This document shows, piece after piece, positions 16,275 through 23,764 of a DNA stretch of 52,872 nucleotides; within the stretch, counting starts at the first letter, position 1; every line of letters begins with the position of its first letter. The DNA lies in the NCBI RefSeq assembly GCF_009469765.1, contig NZ_SSSQ01000019.1, positions 1-52,872 on the forward strand, read 5' to 3'. The position numbers were made by a program, and so were the translations under genes. The notes under the pieces were generated by a model that was not told the origin of the DNA, made no database searches, and worked only from the letters and a program-made list of their open reading frames with translations. The stretch comes from Dechloromonas hortensis. Its GTDB lineage: Bacteria > Pseudomonadota > Gammaproteobacteria > Burkholderiales > Rhodocyclaceae.

Positions 16275-17318
16275 ATGGCACGAGAAGATTTGACGTACGA
16301 ACTGATCGCTGAGACCTGTCAGCAGCTGTTTGCCGACGGAAAACACACCAGCTTTGACGCGGTGTATGACCTGATCGGCCGAAAAGGCAGCGCTGCGAAG
16401 GTGCGCGACTACATCAAGCAATGGCGCCAGAGTTTGGCGGAATTGCTCAATACCCCGCGGGCGTCGGCCGTGCTGCCGGATGCGTTGGTCGGGTTTGCGG
16501 ATCAGCTGATCGAACAGATCTGGACGCAGGCGCTCAACCAGGCCGATAGCGCATATGTCGAAAGGCACCAGGCGCTGGAGGCCGAGCGGATTACGTGGGG
16601 TGCGCGTATTGATGCCGCTGAAACCTGCGCCGATGACATCAACCGGCAGCTGTTGATCGCACGGGGCGAGATCCAGGCCAAAGAAGCCACCATTGACGGC
16701 TTGGCTGTGCAACTGGGTGAGCTCAGGGATAAGCTGGCCACTGCTGTACAAGTGATTGCGAACAAAGAGGCGGACACGATGCGCCAGCATGGCGAGCTCC
16801 AGGCGCTGAAGACGACGTTGGCCAGTGAGCGCGAGCGCCATGCCGAGGTGCTGACGGCGGAGCAGGAGCGGCATGCCGCCGAACTGAAGGCTACTACAGA
16901 GGCCGCGGAGGGCCTGCGCAAGCACCTGATGACGCAAACTGATGAGGTACGGCAGGCCGCACGTCAGCGGGAACAGGCGCTACAGGCACAACTGGCTGAG
17001 CAGAAAGAGTTTGCGGACGGATTTAAACGCCGCGCCACGGCGGCGGAAGATCGCATTGCCGAGGCCCGTGGCGAAGCCAAGGCGCTGCAAAGCCAGATCA
17101 ACGAGCAAAAGGCACATGCCGACCAACTTGTGGGCCTGCTGGCCGTGGCCAATGCCAACACTGCTGCCTTGCATGCTCAAGTAGCCGAGCTGCTGGGCAA
17201 CCTGGCAACCGAGAAAGCCAACAACGCCGAGCAAGCGCGCGTCATCAACGTGCTGCAACTCCAGCTGACGGACTTGCAGGCAAGTGCCGGCAAGCGCCTG
17301 CAAGGCAGCGCAAGCTAA
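16275..17318 (+). CDS. kfrA: KfrA-like plasmid DNA-binding coiled-coil protein
   Basis: The ATG at 16275 (MAREDLTYELIAETC) is preferred to 16209 because CGGAGA lies upstream and the family starts here. The 347-residue protein has the KfrA N-terminal DNA-binding domain (1-115, with ETCQQLFADGKHTSFDAVYDLIGRKGS and VRDYIKQWRQSLAE). About 220 residues of alanine/glutamine-rich heptads follow, a long coiled coil. KfrA binds DNA and oligomerises through its coiled coil, supporting partition and repressing its own gene. The last ten codons fall in a copy of the dispersed TGCCGGCA repeat. The following phosphatase gene starts 12 bp on. Confidence 0.85.
   Translation: MAREDLTYELIAETCQQLFADGKHTSFDAVYDLIGRKGSAAKVRDYIKQWRQSLAELLNTPRASAVLPDALVGFADQLIEQIWTQALNQADSAYVERHQALEAERITWGARIDAAETCADDINRQLLIARGEIQAKEATIDGLAVQLGELRDKLATAVQVIANKEADTMRQHGELQALKTTLASERERHAEVLTAEQERHAAELKATTEAAEGLRKHLMTQTDEVRQAARQREQALQAQLAEQKEFADGFKRRATAAEDRIAEARGEAKALQSQINEQKAHADQLVGLLAVANANTAALHAQVAELLGNLATEKANNAEQARVINVLQLQLTDLQASAGKRLQGSAS
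17284..17307 (+). repeat. TGCCGGCA-type dispersed repeat, copy 1 (diverged)
   Basis: GTGCCGGCAAGCG followed by CCTGCAAGGCA lies at the 3' end of kfrA and encodes its last residues. It is a diverged member of the family described at 17978. Confidence 0.45.
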
Positions 17319-17330
17319 GATGGTGCCGCT

Positions 17331-17837
17331 ATGAGCCGACTCGCAGAGATCATCCGCAAGCTGTACCACCTGCCCCAATCCCACCGGCAAGCCCTCGCGC
17401 TGTCACGGGCCCACGCTGAGCGGGTGCCTGTGTTGCCGGGTGTCGCCATGATTTCGATCACAGCTCCGGAACGATCGCCTGCTCAACTGGACGGCTACGA
17501 ACATCTGCTGCGGCTCAGTTTTGCGGATGTGGACTTTGCGGAGAAAGGCATCTCGGATCGCGCTAAAGCCAAGCTGCCCGCGGCCATGAGCGTAGGCCAA
17601 GCGCAGCAGATTCTGGATTTCGTGTCCACTTTGCCCGCGGACGTCCACACCCTACTCGTCCACTGCGAAGGCGGCTTTTCACGCAGCTGTGGGGTCGTGG
17701 TCGCCCTGCGCGAGATCTATGGCTATGCCGTCGAGCCCGAGCGCTTGACTAAAGCCAACCCCAGCGTCACCGCCCTGCTCCACCAAGTTGCCGGCACTTG
17801 CCGGCGAGGTAAGGCAACGCGCGGGAAGGTACGGTAA
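17331..17837 (+). CDS. Small tyrosine/dual-specificity phosphatase-like protein
   Basis: A 168-residue protein with the active-site loop HCEGGFSRS, which fits the CX5R signature (C112, R118). It is preceded by the strand VHTLLVHC and an upstream acidic loop, FADVDFAEKG, that could supply the general acid. The size and layout match the small cysteine phosphatases annotated on mobile elements. The substrate is unknown; protein or RNA 5' phosphates are possible. It begins 12 bp after kfrA and is likely co-transcribed. The last 15 residues (AGTCRRGKATRGKVR) come from a dispersed repeat and may be a later extension. Confidence 0.7.
   Translation: MSRLAEIIRKLYHLPQSHRQALALSRAHAERVPVLPGVAMISITAPERSPAQLDGYEHLLRLSFADVDFAEKGISDRAKAKLPAAMSVGQAQQILDFVSTLPADVHTLLVHCEGGFSRSCGVVVALREIYGYAVEPERLTKANPSVTALLHQVAGTCRRGKATRGKVR
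17788..17809 (+). repeat. TGCCGGCA-type dispersed repeat, copy 2
   Basis: TTGCCGGCACTTGCCGGCGAGG lies at the 3' end of the phosphatase gene. Its inner part is identical to the 17978 copy. Confidence 0.55.
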
Positions 17838-17977
17838 CGCATGGCGCAACTGGTCCAGGCATTTGCAGCGGGCTTCCGGCAAGGGGCCCGCTGTTTTTGG
17901 TTGCACCTTACCTGGCCGACCAAGATGCTCAGGCGCCTGCGCGCGGATTGAGGGGGCGCGCCATCCGGTGCCTGCAA

Positions 17978-18001
17978 CTGCCGGCACTTGCCGGCAAGGC
18001 A
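17978..18001 (+). repeat. TGCCGGCA-type dispersed repeat, copy 3
   Basis: CTGCCGGCACTTGCCGGC followed by AAGGCA: two tandem palindromes, each close to TGCCGGCA. It lies just past the 3' end of the minus-strand gene that stops at 18030. Confidence 0.6.
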
Positions 18002-18029
18002 TGGTAAGGCAGCGCAAGGCGGCGCGAGG

Positions 18030-18392
18030 CTAGGCCTTTTCGAGCGCTCGATGCTCAGTCACCCGGGCGTTGTAGTCCTCTGCGGTTGGCATGACGACCG
18101 CATAAAAGAGCCCGTTGGCTTTGTCTTGGGTGTACAACACGAAACAGTTGTAGCTTGGCAGATAGCCGCGGGAGGCGTAGTAGTGCATCTCCTGCTGGCA
18201 AACGCGAACATCCATCTCTTTGCGCGTCCGGCCGAGGGCGCCATCGCCCCGCATGTCTTTTTCCGTCGCTTCGGTATATTGCTGCCGACGTTTGAGAATC
18301 TCGTCACCACTATCGGCATGCACAGCACCGGCAACAGCCAGGCTGGCAAGTAGCGCCAGCATCAGCGGGCGCAGTTTGTTGTGTTTGATCAT
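18030..18392 (-). CDS. Secreted hypothetical protein
   Basis: A 120-residue protein with a clear Sec signal peptide (LRPLMLALLASLAVAGAVHA, cleaved before DSGDEI). The mature part is about 93 residues, charged and helical at first, with two cysteines (VRVCQQEMHYYASRG and YNCFVLYTQD) that may pair. It should be periplasmic. I know no matching family. It stands alone, convergent with the phosphatase gene. Confidence 0.65.
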   Translation of the reverse strand: MIKHNKLRPLMLALLASLAVAGAVHADSGDEILKRRQQYTEATEKDMRGDGALGRTRKEMDVRVCQQEMHYYASRGYLPSYNCFVLYTQDKANGLFYAVVMPTAEDYNARVTEHRALEKA

Positions 18393-19253
18393 CGATTATC
18401 TCCAGTTGTTTTGCGGGCACAGCGCCCCTGCTTCCGTATAGCGGCGGCGATACGAAAATGCCGGGAGGTGTATGTGGGTTTGGGCAACCGGGAGGGGTTG
18501 GGCCGGGAACCGGCGGCGTGATTGCACGGTTAATCCGGGAAGGTGCGGATCGAAGCGTCTTGACGGAGGTTGGGGCCGGTTGGCGGGGTGTGGGAGGGAT
18601 TAACCAGGAGGGGTTTCGCTGCGCTCAACCCCTCCGAGAATTCGGCCGATGACCGCTTGCGGTCATGGCGCTCATTCGCCTCCGGCGTTGGTGCCGGTGT
18701 TGATTTATTTTTGGGTAGGTGCCATAGCCGAGCACATGTGCTTGGGTATGTGCCTATAGGGGCCGGGGTGCATAGCAGCACAGGTATGAGCCACCCAGGA
18801 AAGGAGAGGTCGGCGCTTGTTGATGCTGACGGGCGTTTTTCCAGGGCGGCCTGGCAGCTTCGGCGCCGCGCCTCACTGCCCAGGGGCGCTGGAGGATGCG
18901 AACCTCGACCCAGGCGGATCGAAAAGGCCCAACGAGGCCGAGGTGCCGATTTATCGCGATCCCTCCCTGGCTCGGCAGGACTGCGGCCGGTAGGCCGACT
19001 GTGCTGAGACCATGGCTCGTCAACAAACCCAGATATCAGATGTGTGCCAGCTTCGACGCCGGAGGCGAATGATGGCCGGGACGCGAAGCGGCCTGGTCTT
19101 CATTACACGGGCGGGTGAGCGTCAGCGAACCCGCCATGAGGGAGGCTAACCGGCTTCGACGCTGTTGAGTTGGCTTATAGAGTTATTAAATAGTAATTAA
19201 CAAGTAATTAAGAACGCTTGAAACCCAGTAACCGCGCGGGTTGCGGGCTGGAG
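18393..19253. other. Gene-poor region with strong hairpins before the second origin
   Basis: No convincing gene in 860 bp. Two strong hairpins stand close together: GAGGGGTT/AACCCCTC (18608-18634) and ATGACCGC-TT-GCGGTCAT (18649-18666). TCATTCGCCTCCGGCG (18672-18687) recurs inverted at 19057-19072. The right end (19177-19220) is AT-rich, as expected for a DNA-unwinding element beside the iterons. Confidence 0.5.
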
Positions 19254-19337
19254 TTAAGTAGTCATACTACGAATGTTAAGTAGTCAGACTACGGCAGTTA
19301 AGTAGTCCTGCTACGCAAAATAAGTAGTCCTACTACG
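19254..19337 (+). repeat. Four 22-bp iterons of the TrfA-like replicon
   Basis: Copies start at 19254, 19276, 19298 and 19320, exactly 22 bp apart. Each contains TAAGTAGTC followed by a short inverted repeat GTAGT-N3-ACTAC (one mismatch in the third copy). An AT-rich stretch lies just upstream. A fifth core copy lies after the initiator gene at 20930. Confidence 0.85.
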
Positions 19338-19344
19338 ATAAAAG

Positions 19345-19392
19345 TTGGCAAACAGCATATTTGTTGCTATACTATGTATAACGTTGTTATAC
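19345..19392 (+). promoter_or_regulatory. Promoter and operator of the RHH/TrfA-like operon
   Basis: TTGGCA (19345-19350), a 17-bp spacer and TATACT (19368-19373) form a strong sigma-70 promoter 7 bp after the last iteron. A perfect inverted repeat GTATAAC-GTT-GTTATAC (19376-19392) covers the likely start of transcription and suits a small RHH repressor. Confidence 0.7.
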
Positions 19393-19428
19393 AGCGGCGT
19401 TATGCCCCAACCACTTCGGGAGACCGCT

Positions 19429-19614
19429 ATGCCCGACACTGCTGATACACCCATCACAACCAAGCCCGCCACCGTACTGGTCGCTGCTCGCTTGCCCCTG
19501 CCCCTCCATGACCAACTCGTGGCTGTGAGCGCCGAAGAGGAGCGCAGCCAGTCCCAGATCATTCGTATGGCCTTGACTGCATTCTTCGCTGCGCGGGAGG
19601 CCCGCCATGGCTAA
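19429..19614 (+). CDS. Ribbon-helix-helix (CopG-like) regulator
   Basis: The ATG at 19429 gives 61 residues; the longer frame from 19345 would overlap the promoter. The RHH pattern is plain: a beta strand VLVAARLPLPLHDQLVAVSAEEERSQ, then helix B with the family's typical SQSQIIRMALTAFFAA. Such proteins dimerise and insert the strand in the major groove. It overlaps the initiator gene by 8 bp and follows an operator at its own start site, so it probably controls the level of the TrfA-like protein, as copy-control repressors do. Confidence 0.72.
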   Translation: MPDTADTPITTKPATVLVAARLPLPLHDQLVAVSAEEERSQSQIIRMALTAFFAAREARHG

Positions 19615-20884
19615 TCAAGCTCCCACCCTGTCGCTGGCCGAGCTGGAAGCGCAAGCCGCCAAGCTGACCGCCGAGATTGATGCCATGGCTGCGGCTATTG
19701 CCGCCATTGGTGACGCCGCTGCACTGGCTTCCGTCAAAACCAAGCTTGAGCGGGACCGGGCCCGAGTGCAGAAGCAAATCAAAAGCAAAGCCGCCCTGCA
19801 GTTCCGGGATGTCATCGTACTGGCTGACAACGCATCGGAGGATCAGATTGTGGCCGCTCGCAAGATTGCTGCTACCCAAGTGTATGTCGCTGACGACATG
19901 CCGCCTATCGCATCTTTGCCCTTTGGCGATTGCATGCCGAACGCTGCTCTTGGTACGGGGATTTTTTCTGCTCAGGATCGCGCCAGCTTGGCTAAGCACA
20001 GCTCCTTTGATGTCGGCCATACAAACAAACTGTTTCCGATCGAGGGGCGCCCGAATGATTACGTACTTTATTCTGGCCCAGTGCTCACGATTGAGGATCG
20101 GGATGTGGCGCTGGCTGTAGTGGGCTTTGCCAGCAAAGCGGGCGCACTTGGTGCCGTACCCGATCAAGCCGGAACGGTATCCGGGGTAAATGCCTTGACC
20201 CTGAGTGCTCGCCAGATCGCCGAAGCAACCAAACGCAATTACTCCACATCGGCCCGGCGCTTGGTTATCGAGTGCCTGTTGCAGCTTAACTCCGTCAAAC
20301 TGGCTATTGTTACCTTTGCGCCGGGCCAAGTGCCCCGCGTGGCGGACGCACTTCGAATTGCCAAGTTCACCAACCTCATCCACGTGATCGAGATTAACCA
20401 GGACCCCCAGGCGGGCAAGTCGGAGATCAAGCTTTCGGTGCCTCACTCAATTGTGGCCCTGTATGGCTATCAGGACTTCTCGAAAGTTGAGATGCACACG
20501 GGCCTGCCTCCGTTGGTGGGCTTCCTGCGGGACTATCTCCGGCCACACCAAGACGGCTACACGCTCAAAGCCAGCAAGATCTACAAGGCGAGCCAGAGTT
20601 TTGGCAAATTCGCGCACTTCCAGCGCCGCCTGCATGACGCTTTCGCCTGGTTTGTGGCGAACGGCTACGTGGTCGAAAAGCGTGCGCTGGCTGAGGACCT
20701 GGAGGCGCCTGACGAAGAGGCAATCCCAGGCTACCCGGTTGAGCACTTCCAGTTCCGGATTTCCAAGCCGACCGCTAAGCCTGCGGCACGGAATGTTTCG
20801 CAAAGCATCAAGCGCAGCGGTCAGTGGTATTCGTACTTCCCTCGGACGCGCCGGACAAAAGCGGAAATGCAGGCGCTGCACTAA
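19607..20884 (+). CDS. TrfA-like plasmid replication initiator
   Basis: A 425-residue protein. Residues 1-75 form an Ala-rich coiled coil. The region 135-195 (NDYVLYSGPVLTIEDRDVALAVVGFA, then LTLSARQIAEATKR, then RRLVIECLLQLNSVKLAI) fits the first winged helix of TrfA initiators, with the TGPxLxxxDxDVWLA-like signature. A second one follows near 285-360 (HSIVALYGYQDFSKVEM, FLRDYLRPHQDGYTLKASKIYK, FQRRLHDAFAWFVANGYV). TrfA binds iterons and loads the replisome in broad-host-range plasmids. The four iterons upstream and the coupled RHH gene support this. The similarity is by pattern only and is distant. Confidence 0.65.
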   Translation: MANQAPTLSLAELEAQAAKLTAEIDAMAAAIAAIGDAAALASVKTKLERDRARVQKQIKSKAALQFRDVIVLADNASEDQIVAARKIAATQVYVADDMPPIASLPFGDCMPNAALGTGIFSAQDRASLAKHSSFDVGHTNKLFPIEGRPNDYVLYSGPVLTIEDRDVALAVVGFASKAGALGAVPDQAGTVSGVNALTLSARQIAEATKRNYSTSARRLVIECLLQLNSVKLAIVTFAPGQVPRVADALRIAKFTNLIHVIEINQDPQAGKSEIKLSVPHSIVALYGYQDFSKVEMHTGLPPLVGFLRDYLRPHQDGYTLKASKIYKASQSFGKFAHFQRRLHDAFAWFVANGYVVEKRALAEDLEAPDEEAIPGYPVEHFQFRISKPTAKPAARNVSQSIKRSGQWYSYFPRTRRTKAEMQALH

Positions 20885-20929
20885 GGGCAAGCAGGATAAG
20901 TGGTTCTACTACAGGCGCGGGCCGTTTAG

Positions 20930-20942
20930 GTAGTCCTACTAC
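20930..20942. repeat. Extra iteron core after the TrfA-like gene
   Basis: GTAGTCCTACTAC is identical to the core of the fourth iteron. It is followed by GCC and lies 46 bp past the stop codon. It could bind the initiator as a control site. Confidence 0.55.
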
Positions 20943-21375
20943 GCCTGCGCTTTGCCTGTCTGCCCATGTCGGCAACGCAAGGTACCGTAGCCGCCGGGTC
21001 AGTTTCCGCTACGCGTGCGCAATCGCGAAGCGGCGGGCGGCGCATTAGGCGCTCAATCATTGCTCTCGCCAACACGCCACCCAACAAGCGCGAGTATCGC
21101 GCCGGTTATCCTGCCTTGCCAATGCCCACCCGGGCACCCCCTCAGTCATTCGAGTCAGCTCCAAGCGTGAGTTTTATTCTGCGAGTTTGGCGGTGCGCGA
21201 CAGCGTGCAAATTGCGCAGCCAAAACAAGTGCCGGTTGCCCCTGTTGCCGGCCGGGCCGGTAAATCGCCCCGCTACGCGCCGGATTCGCGAAGCGGGTGC
21301 CGCAACCTTAACGACGGGTTGCACGCAGTCGCCAACCCGTCACCCGAATAGCGCGATACCGCGCGCGACGTTGAT
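20943..21375. other. Intergenic region, no gene seen
   Basis: GC-rich sequence with only shadow frames. I see no repeat or promoter that I would defend. Confidence 0.4.
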
Positions 21376-21618
21376 TTAGAGGTCAAGATTTCCGGCCATC
21401 CCAGGAATCCAAGTAGGCGCCACACCAGGCCCCAGTGCAGCACCAAAGAGAATCAGGCCGCCCAGAGGGAATGTGTGATCGTAGCATCCAGTCAGCGTGT
21501 AGCCCGCCCACCAACCCGCACCGAGCCAGTCACCTGCAGCCGGCATCCGTAGGGCAGCTTCGGCGTCGTGCCTCGCTGCCACCAAGCCGGCGAGCCAAAC
21601 CAGCACGCTCATGGCCAT
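21376..21618 (-). CDS. Possible small membrane protein
   Basis: An open frame of 80 residues downstream of the H-NS-like gene on the same strand. It begins MAMSVLVWLAGLVAARHDAE after an extra Met and has two hydrophobic stretches (VLVWLAGLVAA and LGGLILFGAALGPGVAP). No ribosome site or family supports it strongly. It may be a chance frame. Confidence 0.28.
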   Translation of the reverse strand: MAMSVLVWLAGLVAARHDAEAALRMPAAGDWLGAGWWAGYTLTGCYDHTFPLGGLILFGAALGPGVAPTWIPGMAGNLDL

Positions 21619-21673
21619 CCCGTCCACGCAAGAACTCAGCAGCCCACATGCACATTCATCCGGCTGCCCCGTA

Positions 21674-22021
21674 CTACAGCAGCACAGATGCCAAACTGGA
21701 TTCCGTTTTGGATTCCGATTTAGCTGCCGGGGCTATCAAAAAATAGGCCAACGGCACACCAGCAGCAATCGCCTCCTGGACCCAGGCCGGCTTGCGCCCT
21801 CGCCCGGACCACTCTGCACCAGTCTTCGGGCAGCGGTACTGTGGCGGCTTGCGTACTTCCATCTTGCGCTTGAGATACAGCTCGTAGGTGGCCAGTAGCT
21901 TGCGGGCTTTCTGCACTTCGACCAACTGCTCAGAGCATACGTGATCCGAAAATTGGACTGCATCGGCAACTTCGCGCAGGGCGCGGCGCAAGGGCATCCA
22001 GTCGTTTAATTGTTTCGTCAT
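21674..22021 (-). CDS. H-NS-family nucleoid protein
   Basis: The ATG at 22021 (MTKQLNDWMPLRR) gives 115 residues; a longer frame from 22069 has no support. The C-terminal domain carries the diagnostic YRCPKTGAEWSGRGRKPAW (62-80), where the GRGRKP loop reads the minor groove of AT-rich DNA. Residues 1-50 form the helical oligomerisation part (QLVEVQKARKLLATYELYLKRK). H-NS-like proteins on plasmids silence horizontally acquired genes. Here it could silence the AT-richer defence and regulator genes nearby. The Ser/Lys-rich tail after residue 98 is not typical. Confidence 0.82.
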   Translation of the reverse strand: MTKQLNDWMPLRRALREVADAVQFSDHVCSEQLVEVQKARKLLATYELYLKRKMEVRKPPQYRCPKTGAEWSGRGRKPAWVQEAIAAGVPLAYFLIAPAAKSESKTESSLASVLL

Positions 22022-22550
22022 TGCAGCGCAGAAAACTCGGAGTGTCCCGCAACCCGGGGCTTCCTGCAAGTGGGTGCGGGCGGGGTATTTAGGCGGGATG
22101 GCCGAGGGAACCGGTGCCGGAAAGGGCCGGGAAGGGGTAGGCGGACGGCGCGGGGCAAAAAGCGAGGGTTGCTGTCGGAGAAGGGGGGCGGACCTCGAGG
22201 TGGAAAGCAGAGGTCAGGGGTGGTTCTCCGACGTAAGAGTCATAGTCATGCCGGCCCGGGTGAGGTCTCCGACAGCGGGTGTATCGGGCAAAGGGGGCTG
22301 ACCTCGATTTTGGCTGGTGGCCTGTTGCCAAAAAAATAGGCAAAAAGAGGCCCGTTTAGGCCGGGAGCGGGGTCATTCAGCGCCGCTTCCTGGTTGGCGG
22401 CAGCTGCCGGCAAGTCAAGGCACATGCCTGCGCGGACGGTGCCGATCCGGGCTGGCAGATCGCGGCAGGGCGTAGCCCTCAAAACACCCTCACCCGCACG
22501 CTATACGGGGCATGGCGATATTGCCGACAACATCAATGGAGACTCAACCC
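22022..22550. other. Intergenic region with inverted and direct repeats
   Basis: The sequence holds GCTGTCGGAGA near 22173 and its inverse TCTCCGACAGC near 22265, and a repeated GGGGGC-GACCTCGA block (near 22186 and 22291). A dispersed TGCCGGCA repeat is at 22404. No gene is evident. It contains the divergent promoters of the H-NS gene and the peptide gene. Confidence 0.45.
22404..22422 (+). repeat. TGCCGGCA-type dispersed repeat, copy 4 (half)
   Basis: CTGCCGGCAAGTCAAGGCA carries one TGCCGGCA unit and the AAGGCA tail of the family described at 17978. Confidence 0.45.
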
Positions 22551-22754
22551 ATGTTTGACCTTATTCCCGCGCTTGCCCTTGCGCTTGTCGCATCCAGCGC
22601 GCCGGCGGCGGCACAGGCTGATGAGTACGGCGTCTATGCCGAATCCATCACCCTGGCCGCTGCAACCCATGACGATTTTGCGACGGCATTTGTCGCTTTT
22701 GCTACTGACGAGCAGCCGACTTTGGCCGCTCCCAGCTACAGCTTTATCCCCTGA
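22551..22754 (+). CDS. Small secreted peptide
   Basis: The ATG at 22551 opens a 67-residue frame with a signal-like start (MFDLIPALALALVASSAPAAA, likely cleaved at AAAQA). A 45-residue acidic, alanine-rich mature part follows. GGAG lies about 11 bp upstream. No family is known to me. It precedes the broken lipoprotein gene on the same strand, so the two may once have formed one exported unit. Confidence 0.5.
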   Translation: MFDLIPALALALVASSAPAAAQADEYGVYAESITLAAATHDDFATAFVAFATDEQPTLAAPSYSFIP

Positions 22755-22827
22755 TTTCACCACCCTGGCCCTGGATTTGGGGCCTCAAACACCCAATTTT
22801 CGATAACAAAAAGAAGGAGATTTACCC

Positions 22828-23726
22828 ATGAAGTTGACCCCGATTGCGGCCGGTTTGGTTGCGATTTTGAGCCTCACGGCGTGCGGAAAAGGCGGTGGAA
22901 GTGCCGGCGTAAATGCCTACACCGAGTCCAACTAGGGCCTCAAAATGGACGAAAAAGAGAGCATTGATCGCTCGAAAGACCTCACTGCTGGCCGCTCGGC
23001 CAAAGTGTCGTTTGATGCCGATTTTGCCCCCTGTTGAGCCGCGCGCTAACTGACGCGATGCCCGTTACGAGCATCAAGGCCGGTGGGTTTTTTGCTGCCA
23101 CCTTCCACGGCAAGCACACGCGCCAGCACGTGCTGAGCGGAGTTGATCGCGCCTTGGCCCAACTCGGTTTTGAGGCCCCGGATGGGACGATTTCGGCCGA
23201 TCAAAAGGCCTTGGCCGCGCGCGAACGTGAGCGCATTGACGCCTTGGTTGGCGCCAATGATGCCCGCGATGCGTGGGCAAAAGCCAAGCTGGCTTGTTTG
23301 GATGCGACCATCGCCGGCGACTACGCCAAGGCCCGTGCGTGCTATCAGGAGTACCTGCCGCACATGGCCACGCTGCACCTGTTGCAGGCTGCCCGCGTGC
23401 CGCAAAAGGGCCACGTGCTGGACGAGACCAACCTCAGATCGCAAGGCAATCGCCGCACATTCCCGAAGGCCGGCCAACTCGAAACCCTGACGTATGGCTT
23501 GGTCAACGTGGCCGAGTTTGCCGCTACGTTCACGCAAAACGACAAGGGCGTGATCGAGAAGGCAAATGGCGCAATCCGGTACGGCGATGGCTATATCAAC
23601 AACGCCAAGGTCACTATGGATAAGAGCGTCGATGCCAAGATCAGCATCAAGACCAGCACTGGCGGCAGCACCACGGTGGATTCCGGTGTGTCGGACAAAG
23701 CCGACGTCAGCGTGGGCAGCAAGTAA
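22828..23726 (+). pseudogene. Lipoprotein gene, apparently broken by a stop and a frameshift
   Basis: A good ribosome site (AAGAAGGAG) and ATG at 22828 start a typical lipoprotein, MKLTPIAAGLVAILSLTACG, with the lipobox LTAC. After 35 residues a TAG stops it at 22933. The same frame then continues with GLKMDEKESIDRSKDLTAGRS to another stop at 23035. From there the neighbouring frame (TTG 23034) runs on for 230 residues to 23726. That part is helical (RERERIDALVGANDARDAW) with a Thr/Ser-rich beta-like end. I read this as one protein of about 295 residues that has picked up two lesions. Alternatively it is a short lipoprotein followed by a separate gene starting at 23034 or 23058. Confidence 0.5.
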
Positions 23727-23742
23727 GCCAGGTAGGCACAAC

Positions 23743-23764
23743 AAAGTCCCTTCGGGGCTTTTTT
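23743..23764. terminator. Rho-independent terminator between convergent genes
   Basis: AAAGTCCC and GGGGCTTT pair over a 3-base TTC loop, with a T-run on the plus strand. It sits 16 bp after the lipoprotein frame and directly before the convergent CoiA-like stop. Confidence 0.8.

Noticed and set aside
18570..19007. 145-residue plus-strand frame
   Set aside because: It spans two strong hairpins and is Arg/Gly-rich with no ribosome site or motif.
19254..19337. CRISPR array
   Set aside because: The repeats are 18 bp with only 4-bp gaps and no spacers; they are iterons at a replication origin. No other CRISPR-like repeat was found.
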